Source of the DNA: Podospora pseudoanserina
Lineage: Eukaryota > Ascomycota > Sordariomycetes > Sordariales > Podosporaceae
Reading direction: 5' to 3'
Assembly: GCF_035222485.1 (NCBI RefSeq)
Contig: NW_026946672.1
Location: forward strand, 744,001 to 808,000
DNA length: 64,000 nt
The position numbers and the translations under genes are program-made. The notes beneath the pieces were generated by a model, which ran no database searches, was not told where the DNA came from, and worked only from the letters and a program-made list of their open reading frames with translations. Shown here in pieces: positions 33,801 to 45,828 of this stretch; the first letter of the stretch is position 1, and every line of letters starts with the position of its first letter.

Positions 33801-36613
33801 ACGAGGTGCTGCACAAAGTAGTAGCGATTCTCAACAGCCTCGTTTCCACCGTGCTCGACCCATTCAACCCTTTGTCTGATCCGATCTTCGTACAAGCCGA
33901 GGACAAAGACCTTACCTTCAATGACGGTTCCCAGCAAGCCGGTTCTAAGAAACTCGGGCTCCACCATGGTCGGCGTGGCTTCGCCGGGGTTGAACTTGAA
34001 GGGCCGAGCATGGAAGATGGTTTCGGTATGCTTCGGGAGTGCCCAGAAGCCACCCGACAACGATGGCGAGTCAACCCAGATTTCTCCCACCGTGTTGGGA
34101 GGTGCCAAAAGGGATGTTTCTGGATCCACCACAGCGAGGGTGGCGTCAGGAATGGGATAGCCAAATGCCCCAACACGGATAGTACCTGGCTCATTGGCAG
34201 CTCGCTTTCTGGCTTCGTCTCCCATGGCGATAACCACCACCTCATTAACCTTCAAGGCCTCCCTGTCAAGGAGGACCTCACTGAGCTCGGTCTTGGTGTG
34301 CTGCTGTGTGGCCGTCGTTGTCCCTTGTCCGAGTAGAGTGGAGAACCCCGTGGGAACTGCTGGCTTTTCTTCCTTCTCTTTTTCATCTTCCGAGTCTTCG
34401 CTCGACCCAATGTCAAGCTTCAGAGGGCAGCCCATCCTTTCTTCACCGCCTAGCCAGTCACGGACACTGATCACCATGCCGCCGTGCTCTGGGAGACAAA
34501 GCATGGGTGCCACGACCTCGTTTGGTCGAGTATTGCGCAGCGGGCGAAACCAACGATCGGCAAGAAGCTCGTTGAACTCGCTATCTACTGTCAACGTGTC
34601 GATGAAGCATGACTTGACGGTTTGAAAGTTGGGATCCATGCCCTTCTTGTAGTTTCGTGTAGCCATGGGGTCCGTCTGATAGTTGTAGGCGGCCCTTTTC
34701 AACCCCGGGTAGTCCGCGACCAGGACCGTTGGCTTGTACTTGGTGATCAGATGGGCGTACAGTCCAGGGACCTCTATGGCTTTGTTTTCCAGCCATACAG
34801 TGGTGTGTCCGCCATATACGGCCAGTAACACGCCAAAAATCATGCCGATACCTTGCCGGGGGTCCAGATAGGAAAGCATAATCTCGCTGCTTGCCCCACC
34901 ACCTATTAACCGGCCATTCTTGTCCCGTAGGTTCTTGTTGAAGGTGTCTGCCGGTCCGCTCCTGGGAACAGTGGAGATGATGGCGCTAAGGCAAGCCAGC
35001 TGGTGCATGATGGTCCTGTGGCTCAGAACCACGCCTCTGACATCACCTGTCGGGGCCCTGGAGAACTCGATGTAGGCCAGATCAGGGACCGTCAACGGGG
35101 GCGCGTCTTCCTTCTTCTTTGGGTGATAGCTGCCGAACTCATTGGTCTTCCACCACTCGACCCCCTTTGGCCAAGTAAGTTTCTGAGCGGTGATATCGCG
35201 CTGAAACGTCTTTAAATTGTTGTCTGTAGTCAGAGCCAGATGAGCTTGCGTCTGAGTAAGAATCATGTTCAGTTTCTGATAGTCTTGCAAGTCATTGATG
35301 GGTACAGCGACGACGCCTGCAATGAAGCAGCCAAGCAGAGCAATGGCAAAGTCAATGATTTCCGTGTCTCGGTATATAAGCGCGACACGATCGCCCCTAT
35401 ATAGCGAGCTCTTGTCACGGATGACTTGTGCCACCTTTTCGGCCCTCGACGCCAGCTTGTCCCACGTGATGGAAACCGTCTCTTTTCCCTTGCTGTCCAA
35501 CACCCAGTAGGCCGGGGCCTTGGCTATTGTGCGGCCTCGGTGCCTTAGCACAGCGGCAATGTTTTCAAAATTGGACATTGGCGTGTGCTCATCATGTGCG
35601 TCGTGGATGGCAAATGGAACATCACGTGGCTCGAGGGGTAACAAATGGTTCAACACATCTGGTGGAGGCAGATCGCTTGCTGTTAGCATTGGAGGCGCAA
35701 CAGCTACTGTTGGAGAAAAAGCATCGCTAGATGAGTATCGTTGTGGACCGCCATATTCTCCTCGCGCCTGCTGATCGTATGCTTGTTGTTGGCCAGCAAA
35801 GTCGGAAAAGTAGGCTTGAGATTCTAGGAGTGTCCTAGATCTGCCATCGTACGCTTGCTGTGGTGGCCCATCTCTGTAGACGCCATGCTGTTCAGGGTTG
35901 AAAGCGTAATCGCCCGAGACCATGGTCCCCGAACGAGTGGAGGCGTCGTTCATGGGAGCGGCTGATAGAAACAGAGAGTCGTGCTGGCGCATACTTGGAC
36001 GGCTGTCGGCTATTGGATCATCAGAGCCCAAGTACGACCCTGGATGGGCATCTTGGTTCATCAGATACGGAGACTGAACCTGGTTCAAATAAGGGGAAAT
36101 CTGAGGCTGGTTGTCTGTTGGTGACACGCGATGCTCAGGGGATATGGACGCTGGCGAGTGATACGAGTTGGCATTCAGAGCCGCCAGAGAGGCGGCCCGA
36201 TGCCCATCGTCGCTGACACGAGGCGGTGGTGGGTAGTAGTTGTTGTCGTCGTCGGGTGAATGAATCCGAAGCCCGCCCGCTCGTGGCTCTTGTTGCAACA
36301 GGTCGCCAATTCCATATTGCGAGAAGAGTTGGGTGCGTCGTTTTTGGTACCTGCAAGGGAGATGTCTCGGTCAACACGATGCCGGGCCAACTTTTATACG
36401 GATAGCTTTTTTTACCCTTTTTGCGTGATGTCGCCCTCCTGATAAGCAGAGACAGACATGGTCAGCAGCTACTCCCAAGAATATGGTACCAACCATCACA
36501 AGACTGCGCAGCGCAGGCAGTGGAACCTATCACCAATTCAAAGAGCCACTCACTTCCAGCTCCCTCTCGAGCTCTTCCAGTTTGTCTTGCAGTTCGGGAC
36601 TGAGTCCAGCCAT
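30812..36613 (-). CDS. CPS1: DIP2/CPS1-type protein: DMAP1-binding domain plus two adenylate-forming domains
   Basis: Four exons are inferred on the minus strand: 36613-36554, 36438-36416, 36350-31734 and 31670-30812, giving 1852 aa. All phases agree. Exons 1-3 join to MAGLSPELQDKLEELERELE, then EGDITQKG and YQKRRTQLF, a DMAP1-binding domain (about 1-45). A disordered Ser/Pro/Gln region follows. Two acyl-AMP-ligase-like domains are at about 285-985 (AIALLGCFIAGVVAVPI, YIEFSRAPTGDVRGVVLSHRT) and 1053-1720 (SGDHVVLMYTHSEEFVFAVH, EIWVDSEACAKAFY, YVRTGDLGFL). This is the layout of animal DIP2, yeast Cmr2 and the Cochliobolus virulence factor CPS1. Family work links DIP2 to remodelling of a diacylglycerol subset. 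The canonical Ser/Thr/Gly-rich AMP loop is weak in domain 1 (SRAPTGDVRG), as in other family members. The Pro/Gln-rich tail follows a 62-nt intron. Confidence 0.92.
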
Positions 36614-38284
36614 GGCTGTGGTAGACGGGCGTATGCGATATGGAATGGGTCGTTTGCCTTCGAGGCGCGCGCGCCGTTGAGCCGGAGAAGGCGCCCGGTC
36701 TCCGTATACGTGTGCAAGATTTGCAGTCTCACCCGACCAAGCGGCCGCAATGTGCAACTGCTAATGAGCGCAAGTGATGGTGGAGAGAGGTCAGATGTGG
36801 TCGTGTTGTGTTGTTTGGTCTAATCCTGGACTCTACAACCGATGCTCTGTGTATGTGTAGTGTACACTATCTGTATGGGCTGCCAAGTGGTGGATGTTCG
36901 TGTATACTGACCTGTATAGGGGTTCTGATCGGCCGAGTTTCTTCGACCTGGCTCTTCAGGGTTGACGTGTGACGTAGTTGGGTTTTGGAAGGAAGCCCAG
37001 GAACACATTGCCGTCTCCAATCCACGGCGGGCATGTCGCCAGATGGCGGGGCTGTCATCCAACAGCTGACCAGCGATCCCCGGTTTACTTGCCCGCAAAC
37101 CCCTGACCCGCCCCGTTTGTAGCGCAGGGTCTGCCAAGAGTTCTTGACAGGTCCTGCTTTGCTAATAAACTTAAAGGTACACTGGTTTTCCATGGACTTT
37201 GATCAACACTTTTCTGTCTGTTGGTTATTAGTCTCCTCACTATCGTTCCAGTTATCTATTTCTCAGTTCTTTTGTTAGGATTCGATCGGTAGAGAGTACT
37301 CTAGCTTTGGTAGGTGGCTTCGATCCATCGGCCCCGCGTCTTCAAGTCTCTCTCGGCGGGGTTTACAGTTTGCCCCACTTCATTCTCGGCGCCAAAGAAC
37401 AGCCGATCCGGCAGGAAAACCCACGCGGAAAGTGGGGCCACTCTCCCGACTGCAAAACTTCCAAAGCCTCTGATCAAGAATTTTTGCAAAATCCATTCTC
37501 TTCCAGAAAACCACTTTTCGACGCAGCATCTGCTCTTCATGACATACGGAAGGGCACATGATGTCTGTGATTAGAATATCATGCTAACTCGATAGTCACT
37601 TGCAGTATTGCCCACTCTTAGTATGTTCTTTCTTTTCCACAGTTTCTGCCCCCCAGGCAACACAACATTTTCATGATGATATAAACGCAAACTCACAGAC
37701 CTGTTCTGAAATTTTACATGTTGAGAGCACGCTTTATTCAACTGACTCTATTCCTCTCCATCACAATATCATATCGAGATCGAAGTTGCAAAACTCTTGC
37801 TAACTCCTCTCCAGAATCGATACCCCTTCCTGTTCATCACCAACCTTCTTTGTGCTTGCAAGCTTATTTTAAGCGTCATGGCAAGCCGTCAAGGGCACCC
37901 GAGAGCCGAGTCTCTGGCTTTGTTCTCGCGGTTCCTATTGTCTCTAGACTAAAAATACACGAGTTTTTCTCGACTACAATGCCATTCTTAGCCCACACCA
38001 CCACCATGCCTTTGATGCTATAGTCTAGCAAGTTTCATGTCCTCGTCTTTGTGCCAGTATAAGTCCTGTGTGTTGCTGTGCATATAATAGTCGACTACTT
38101 CCCCCAGACAACTCGATTGTATTCGCTTCATATCATTTGTTTCTCTCCATTTCTTTTCGTATATTCAAGGGATCTCGAGGCGCAGCTTCTTGTGCTCTTC
38201 GAAATCCTCATCATCATCAACTAGAACACTCTCTCAAGTATTGCAGGCGATACTTTTCACACTCGTACCCCAACAACCACCAAA
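36614..38284. other. Divergent intergenic/promoter region
   Basis: Both the DIP2/CPS1-type gene (-) and the 38285 gene (+) start from this 1.67-kb interval. ORFs here are short and unlike proteins. The last ~250 nt before 38285 is T/C-rich, like a leader. No TATA-type element is distinct enough to report. Confidence 0.55.
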
Positions 38285-40216
38285 ATGGATACCACCCTCG
38301 GATCAGAGTATGGTCATGATGACCTCTTCTCTAACTACGTTGACGATGTCTATGACTCGATCTACCCGGACTTGGACCCATCGGAGACCACATCTCAACC
38401 TACTCACACACTCCCGGAGGTTGCCCAGAACCCTCCCACCACTGAAACTGCTCAGCGGAACACTTTCATCTTTGGTTCCGATAACAACACCATCATTCAA
38501 AACACTGCTCGGCAGGTGTGGAACTCTAACGCCATGAATTCTTTCTACGATATCTTTAGGGCTCCCTCCCCGGTTTCTGGTAACACCCAAGACCTCGTCA
38601 CTGAAACCCCCGCAACTCAAAACCTCATGGGCCCTCAAAACAAGCCTCGAACCCTGTCGGACAAGCTTCGCCAGGGCAAGAAGATCATTCTCAGCTGCAG
38701 GAACGACGGAAAGGTCAAGAACGAGGACCCTGCCGACATCTACGAGAAGCCCCCCACTGTTCAAGCCTGGGGCCCTCTTATCAAGCACGCTAGGGTTACT
38801 GAACATCTCTTTGAGTACTGCAGGTATTACGTCGAGTTGAATCCGGCCAAGCGATTCACCCAGGATGAACTCATCCTCTTCATGAAGGGTACTGAGTGCC
38901 CCAACCCGGAGAGAAAACTCACCCTTTGGATCCAGAACTCACCTTCTCAGGTCAACGGCCGGTACGCCATGGGCGGCAACTCCGCCAAGTGCCGGTATAA
39001 GCATTGCCCTGGTAATTTCACCATCTGGAAGGGTTTTCTCCGAATTGCCTTTGATGAGTTCTCCGACAAGACCGGTCTCCATCTCGATCCCTTTCACAAT
39101 GCAGGCTACATGCATCTTCACTGCTTTGAAAAGATTTTTGATCTTGCCTACCTTATTCACTACGGCGCTGCCCAGCATGGATTTCAAATCAAGCCCGATG
39201 TGCGGACCTTCCCCATCGAGTCCAGAAATCCCATGTCTCTACTCCGCGATCACCCCCAGATGCTCAATGCCTACTATCAATGGCTGCGGGACAACAAGCA
39301 GCGCTGTGATCTACTCTTTATGGCACAGGCTGATCATGACGGCTTCCATATCCCTAGCCCACCTTCGCACCACACTACCCTCGGGTACAAGCTCACCATG
39401 TACCACCTTTCCCATGAGGTATCGCACAGGGTGAATATGCGTGAGAACCGCGGTGGCGCACATATTGGTATTCACAAGGGTAACCTGGAACGTTTCATGC
39501 ACATCAAAGCCAAGATGCGGGATGGAAAAAACAACGTCAACAAACGGCGGTCCCGTGATGATGACAAGGAGGAGGAGGAAGGCGACACTCAGGATAGCAT
39601 TACTTACAACCCTAGGCCTACCAAGAGGCCTAGGGGTTGCAAGGTTGCTTCCATCGACACCTCCGTCGACTCTACTCCTACTCCGGTCAACATCCCCTTC
39701 AACACTGACCTCAATACCAACCCCATTGTCATGGGTAACTTCAATTACCAGATCCCTGACTTCAACATGATGGGGATGGAGATAGGGATGGGGAATCTCA
39801 CCGGCTTCCCACTCAACTTCAACACCTACCCCGTCATTACTAACCCACAGCAGCGCATCCTTCCTACCACCACAATTTCCCCCACCACCCTCCAATCCCC
39901 CGGACCTCGCACGCGCCTTAGAAGCCGTGAGATGTCCACCTCCCTCGTCGGCTTCCTCAACACCCACCCCAATCTCACCCTTACTCAAGCCCAAGAGATC
40001 GGTGCGGCTATCGCTGACGAGCCCTCTTACATCCAGGACAATATCCTCTCGGCTGTTCAGCCTGAGACGGCCAACACCCTCCTGCGGGATGGGATTGTCC
40101 CGGAGGTGGGAAGCAAGATCAAGAAGCTGAATAAAAGGCAGCTGAAGGATCTGGAGAGGGTGATTGAGAGGATTGAGAAGAATGGAAATATGACGAGGGC
40201 TTCGAGTATGTGGTAG
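38285..40216 (+). CDS. Hypothetical fungal protein with Cys/His-rich core, 643 aa
   Basis: One intact exon with a good start context (CCAAAATGG). The N-terminal ~140 residues are acidic and disordered. The conserved-looking core (about 150-350) contains CPNPERKLTLWIQNSP, then a Cys/His cluster: KCRYKHCPG, WKGFLRIAFDE, DPFHNAGYMHLHCFEKIFDL. The spacing (C-x4-C, then H and H-x-H-C after about 30 residues, with KGFLRI between) resembles a PARP-type zinc finger in layout, though I cannot claim homology. RNPMSLLRDHPQML closes the core. A basic/acidic patch (NKRRSRDDDKEEEEG, RPTKRPRG) could be a nuclear signal. I have the impression that proteins with this core are multicopy in Pezizomycotina, but I know of no defined function. 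Confidence 0.7.
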   Translation: MDTTLGSEYGHDDLFSNYVDDVYDSIYPDLDPSETTSQPTHTLPEVAQNPPTTETAQRNTFIFGSDNNTIIQNTARQVWNSNAMNSFYDIFRAPSPVSGNTQDLVTETPATQNLMGPQNKPRTLSDKLRQGKKIILSCRNDGKVKNEDPADIYEKPPTVQAWGPLIKHARVTEHLFEYCRYYVELNPAKRFTQDELILFMKGTECPNPERKLTLWIQNSPSQVNGRYAMGGNSAKCRYKHCPGNFTIWKGFLRIAFDEFSDKTGLHLDPFHNAGYMHLHCFEKIFDLAYLIHYGAAQHGFQIKPDVRTFPIESRNPMSLLRDHPQMLNAYYQWLRDNKQRCDLLFMAQADHDGFHIPSPPSHHTTLGYKLTMYHLSHEVSHRVNMRENRGGAHIGIHKGNLERFMHIKAKMRDGKNNVNKRRSRDDDKEEEEGDTQDSITYNPRPTKRPRGCKVASIDTSVDSTPTPVNIPFNTDLNTNPIVMGNFNYQIPDFNMMGMEIGMGNLTGFPLNFNTYPVITNPQQRILPTTTISPTTLQSPGPRTRLRSREMSTSLVGFLNTHPNLTLTQAQEIGAAIADEPSYIQDNILSAVQPETANTLLRDGIVPEVGSKIKKLNKRQLKDLERVIERIEKNGNMTRASSMW

Positions 40217-42418
40217 TTCCACATCTCTTCATCTTCTTTCTCCATTTTTTCTCACACAAATCTCTCTTTCGTTGTACTCTCAATGGGTTGTGGTAGGTTG
40301 TAGATCGTAGACACAGACGGAAAAAATGGCCACGTAAACGTAGAAAAAAGCGGATACGGATATATATACATAATGGTATTGGGAAATAATAATGTTTAAT
40401 ACTCTTTTATAATTTTGTTCAGAGAACTGCTCATGTGGAAATGTGAATTAAGTTGCCGTTCCCTTGCCCTTGTAGTTAGGACCTTTGATGATAGAGTGTA
40501 CTACTTACTTACTGTCTTACCTACCTACCTACGGCCAGCTGTGTAGCTCGAGATGAAGCAGCATATTCGTGGTCCCTGGTTTCATGTGAGGCTAAGGGTG
40601 CCAGCCAGTACACACTCACACAACACCACTCGGTGAGCTTGATATGCCGTGACTTCCCAACCCCTCAGTAGTCATGACACCCACCGGGTTTTTTTTTTGG
40701 TCGAATATTGTCAGATTGTTCGGGGAACACTGGTTCGATCATGTTGGACAATCCGAATGGGTCGACATATTCGCTGTCTGGAGAAGAAGGCTGGACAAAT
40801 CGGAGATCCCACTGCTTAACTCTGATCGATGCCCCCTGTTTTTACACTGTAGATAATGCAAAATATGAGGGAGGACATATATCGCACTATTGAATGTTGC
40901 CTTGGCTGGTGAGAGCGAGAAGCCCCTCATTGATCGGGGGTGCGCATGTTGGCGTCACAATTTGCTTGGATGGGATGTTGATAAACTCGGTCACATGCAG
41001 ACGGGTATCTATCTACCCAGCCAAGGTGTAAAAACGTATCACAGATAATATCGTAACTTTCACCTCGATCGAGTGGCATGGGATGCACCAGGAGAACGAG
41101 ATGTGAATGGATGCAGAGGACCCGCCGCCTTGCATCGGGAATGCAGCCCCCCAACCCTCTCCCACCAACGGCATCCCCGAAGACAACCCCCCCGCCATGC
41201 CATACACACCCCGGGCCTTCCATTCAACGTCACCACCACCGATCGAGCTCCCCCGGAATCTTCCAACGTCGTCCTCCAAGGCGCTAGTCGACGATAACGA
41301 CACCCCTGAAACCTGGATAGACATTCGGATTCGTAAGGCGAAACGGGACACGGATTATAAGATCAAGCCCTAAATTCCCGGCTGCCACTAGCTCCCGCCC
41401 GCGTCCTGCCTGGACCGAAAGCCAAGTTTGCGCAACAATGGAGGGGCATAGGGAAACTTTTGTTGCCTTGCCAGAGCGGCCTCGCCGGCAGGTGAAAGAA
41501 CTTAAGGAACCCTCCTCTTCCCACCGGGGCGCGCTGAATACCTGCGGTAGGGTAGGTACCAATTGGGAAGTCCCATCCCGTTTTCTATAATAGTCCGATG
41601 GACCTCTCTCTTCTCTTACAATTAATCATCTTGGACTCTACACCTCATTCTCGATCAACACTCAAACTCGCCCGCCCCCATTGCAGCAATACCTACCGTC
41701 GTGCCGCCGTCGAGCATTTGGACCTACTACTGCAGGGGAACGGCAGAGGCCAGCCCCAAAGAAACGTCTGCGGTTTGGGAACAAGCGGCCTGTTCCTCAA
41801 AAAAGCCACGGCACTGGAACGGCGCCATTCGAGAAAAGCCTCTCTGTCTGCGCTCCAACATAAAACGGTCCCTCGCCTTCCACGGCCAATTCATTTTCCC
41901 TAGAAGACTTCCATTGTCTTGTCCGATATACAAGCTGCAAGTTCAGGGGGTTAAGAAAGGGTATTGTCTTACCCACCGGGTTCAGCTCTCCAAAAACCCA
42001 CCCGAGACCCAACCTACCTTACAGCAGCACCATCTCACCGGACCCGGCTTCCTGCATTGCAGCAGGGGAATCCCGCATCACCTTTTCCCACCCCCCAACC
42101 ACCTTACGGTATCATCCTATCGCATCGCATCGCCACCAGCAGCAGCACACACGCTCAGCGAACAAACGGTCGCGGAATTCCCGATTGCTACACACAATCT
42201 ATCTGCTGGTTCCTCGCAATCTGGATCCTGGGATTCACAGGCCAGGCAGGCTGGCAAAAGCCACTCGCACTGCGACCTACCCTTCTCTGATCTCTATCTA
42301 CACACGCCCACCAACCCGCCGCATAAACACCGGAGAGGTATCCGATCTCCCGACCTGAATCATTGTCGTATCTTCCAGGTTCCTTCTTACCACACAGCGT
42401 GCCAGCAAAGCCGAGCTG
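40217..42418. other. Intergenic region and leader of the phosphodiesterase gene
   Basis: It contains the 3' side of the 38285 gene, a TTACCTACCTACCTACGG-type microsatellite near 40520, and from about 41600 a C/A-rich stretch likely to be the leader of the phosphodiesterase gene. Overlapping ORFs up to 246 codons (41701-42441, +) are CA/CC-driven and show no domain. uORFs in this leader would be expected. Confidence 0.5.
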
Positions 42419-45166
42419 ATGGGGGGCGGAGGAGGAACTGAGGTCGCAAATGGGGAGGAGGCTGTTGTTTCTGCCACGCACAACAACACCAATGCTGGAG
42501 ATGATGCAGCACAGCAACAACAACAACAACCTGCGCTGCATGTCATTGTTCTTGTGAGTTGGTTATTCCTATTGTCTTCATCATCATATCTGGAGTTTTC
42601 TCTTTGGTCTTCCTTTTCCTTCAGTTTATTTTTATTTTATTTTTATACTCATCTTTCCCTCACCCATGTCTTGGCCGATCTTACCTCCGGTTGCCGGTCG
42701 TCAACCTTGTCCAGCTTCGGGGGGGGCCCACTGAAGGAAGTCCAGCTCCACACGATTAAACTGGCTGGACCCCACCATCATTCAGCCCACCAAGACCGCC
42801 TGCCCCTCCCCCTCCCTCTCTGAAGGGTAAATCTCATGCACCTACCCGCGACCCCCTCCCCGTCCAGGGCAGTCTCTGTTCTCGAACAAGCCAACAAAGA
42901 CCACGGAGAGAACAAAGCCACAGGCACAGATTTTCTTGTCTGGGTTAGTCTGTGTTGCGTCATGGAACACCCCATGACTCTTGGGCCAGTGACAAAGAAT
43001 GCTTTGTCGTTCCATCTTACCTCGCTGATCCAGCTTGGTCTCAGCGCGGTGGTGGCTTGCTCGATTCCACTCTGTCGGGTCGCTGGGGTTGTTGGGCCAT
43101 GAAAGACATGTTGCGGCTTCTAGACTGGTCTTTTTTGTGTTTTTTCTTTTTTTTTCTACGTCTTCTATACTGTTTACTTTTTTGTCTCTCATGCTTGTGC
43201 AAATGTAAATAATAGCTAATATGTGTTTTGTACGTAGGGCTCGGGAGGCGGGCCGTTCGAAAATAATGTCACCTCGTTCTTAGTACGGTCTGTCTCGTCA
43301 AAATGGGGCAGGAGTTCGGTGGTTGCTTTTGATGCGGGTGTTCATCTGGGGGCTATCGCGAAGATATTGGAGGACACCCAACCAATGACGTTGACACAGG
43401 AGTCGCTTCCACATACTCTGACTACCGGTCCTTTTGCCGGACTCGAGATCAATAATGTCAGCCCCAAGGCGAACGCCCTTGATATTGTGCAGGACTTGGT
43501 CGAGACCTATGTCATCAGCCACCCGCACCTGGACCACATTGCTGGTTTGGTCGTCAACACTGCTGGCATGCGCCGACCCAAGAGGCTAGCCGGTCTTCCA
43601 GTGACGATAGAGGGGTTCAAGAAACACATTTTCAACAATATCATCTGGCCAAATTTGAGCGACGAGAACAACGGCCACGGGCTGATTACTTACATGAGGC
43701 TGGTGGAGGGTGGCTCTCCAGCTCTCGGGGAGGGGGACACCAGAGGCTATCTCGAGATAGGGGATGGCCTAGCCATCAAAGTCTTCAGCGTCAGCCACGG
43801 CCACTGTGTAGAGAAACACAGCCACCGAGGCAGCACAACCAGCATGCGACACGGCAGCTTCGACGCCTCTTCCCTCGGCCCGGCGTCGTTCGATCTCAGA
43901 GGTAGCATGTCCGGCCGCCGCTCCCCCAGCAGGTCAATAGCCCTAGGCCTCAACCACCCCGGCACGAGCATCTCCCTCCCCCCATTCATCCAGCTCCAAC
44001 AACAAGAACGCGCCCAATCAGTCGCCCCCGGCCGAACCTCTTCCCTGTCTGACCGACTCCCCCTCGAGGAATCCTACTGCGTCTACGACAGCTCGGCCTA
44101 CTTCTTCCAGCACGTCCCCACCGGAAGGGAAATCCTCATGTTTGGCGACGTCGAGCCCGACAGCGAAAGTCTCACGCCCCGCAACCTATTCGTCTGGCAG
44201 ATTGCCGCGCCCAAGATCGCGGCGGGGAAATTAACAGCCATTTTTATCGAGTGCAGTTATGACAACTCTGTCACCCGGGACAGGTTATACGGCCACCTGG
44301 CACCGAGATATCTCGCCGAAGAAATGACGGCTCTGGCAAAGGAGGTTTTGGCAGCGAAAAACGCGCCCCCTGCACCACCACCACCGCAGACATACCCTTC
44401 TTCTCGAAGACCAAGCCATGCTTCTGTCATGCCTAAATCCCGAAGGGCAAGCCACGCGGAGAATGTGCTCTATCCTCAGAGCAGAAGGGGTAGCATAACC
44501 AGTGCCCCGGCCGCCGACAACAAAAAACGGAAGAGGGAAGCCGGTGGTGTTTCGGGATTGGAAGATGGGGCGAGCATACAGCTGTCCAAAAGAAAAAGTA
44601 CACCCCAGCCGCAGGTCAAAACGGAGGGGACGGGGGCGGGGAATACAAAGCAGCCGGAAAAGGAGGACCATCCCATATCACCGAGGACGGTGCAGCCTAA
44701 TCGTCGGGCTGTAGGTGGCACCGTTCCACAAGATTACTTTTTGCAGGGTGGGAATAATCAGGGGGGTGGAAACCAACCACCTACACCGCACCTGGCGACC
44801 CCAACGGGGGAGTTGAGCTTGTCGGACGTCGAACCTGCTGGTGTCCGACCCCCCCAGGAGGATGTCAACATGCAGGAGGGCCCGGCGACGCCGCTGAGCA
44901 ACGACCCCCATGCTACACTGGCCGAGTCGGTAGAAGGAGATGGCGACGACGAGAACCAAGACAAGGAGATGATGGAAGAGGAGAATGAGCTGAGAGGGCT
45001 GTTGAGGGGGTTGAAGGTGGTGATTATACATGTCAAGGACAAGTTAGGGGAGGACGGGGTGGAGGCGAGGGAGGTTATACAAGAGGAACTGAGGGAGGTG
45101 GAGAGGGGCTTGGGGTTGGGGTGTGAGTTTGTTGTCTGTAGGCAGGGGGATAGTTTGTTTTTATAG
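42419..45166 (+). CDS. PDE1: Class II (low-affinity) cAMP phosphodiesterase
   Basis: Exons 42419-42553 and 43238-45166 are inferred, giving 687 aa. The 684-nt intron starts GTGAGT and ends ACGTAG, with a GCTAAT branch. The join is LHVIVL|GSGGGPFENNVTSF, restoring the Gly-rich opening typical of the family. Residues about 137-152 (SHPHLDHIAGLVVNTA) match the class II signature H-x-H-L-D-H, whose His/Asp ligate the catalytic metals. FSVSHGHC, LMFGDVEPD and AIFIECSYD supply later family motifs, and YGHLAPRYLAEEM precedes the tail. It should hydrolyse cAMP to 5'-AMP in the cytosol, opposing adenylate cyclase and PKA. A Ser/Pro-rich insert (about 225-300) and a long low-complexity region (about 410-620) make it longer than yeast Pde1. 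Confidence 0.92.
42554..43237 (+). other. Unusually long intron (684 nt)
   Basis: Donor GTGAGT and acceptor TTTTGTACGTAG enclose the GCTAAT branch candidate about 20 nt from the acceptor. Other introns in this window are 46-195 nt. It carries no recognisable ORF or RNA. Part could instead be an alternative first exon or promoter region for a shorter transcript. Confidence 0.75.
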
Positions 45167-45828
45167 GTATGATGTGATGATATGTATGAGGGATGAATGG
45201 TACTGATGGGTATGATTGTAATGGCAAATCATGATGGAATTTTGCAAACGTAAAGATGTATTACGGGATATGTGGTGATGATCCGGGTGAGCGGGGGATC
45301 ATCACTGTGTCTGCTTGCGCTTCCCTCCTCTTGGCAAATTTTACATGATACCCATTCTTCATTGGGTTTTGGAGGTTTCAACCGGGAGGGGAGGAGGGTA
45401 GGTTACTTTGTGCAATATTGTGCAACATTGTTTCCAACATGTCTTTCCACGTTATAATGCAAAATGGGATTGAAGTAAATATAAATAATATACTAGGTAT
45501 ATATAAATAAAGTAGGTAGGCACTAAATATCCAAAGGTAACCAACCTCTTCCCCCCACCGAATATGTCATATGATGATGATGATGATGATGATGATAATA
45601 ATATGACTAAAAAACAATGCTTAGTTCCGCCCCTGTTTTTGTGCCGTCCGTTGACCCCAACCAATCCTAACCTCCCCTGTTTGTTTATCTTGTGCAAATC
45701 ACAAAAGATCTCGACAATATAAATAACCTCCCGAAACGCCTTTGCAATGGTATAATCCCCCTTCTTCCCTTTCCCCCAACCTTATTACTTTTGATATCCC
45801 CTTATCCCGCCGGGTTCCAAATCCAGAA
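45167..45828. other. Convergent intergenic spacer with ATG-repeat microsatellite
   Basis: This is a 3' UTR-type AT-rich spacer between converging genes. A (ATG)n/(TGA)n run lies at about 45570-45597. No gene is seen. Confidence 0.6.
45570..45597 (+). repeat. (ATG)n microsatellite
   Basis: About nine tandem ATG units followed by AATAATATG, in non-coding DNA. Confidence 0.9.

Noticed and set aside
33440-34336. 298-codon plus-strand ORF opposite the DIP2/CPS1-type gene
   Set aside because: Antisense to a recognised adenylate-forming domain, and no family is visible.
41701-42441. 246-codon plus-strand ORF upstream of the phosphodiesterase
   Set aside because: It overlaps the ATG of the phosphodiesterase in another frame and is driven by CA/CC-rich leader sequence.
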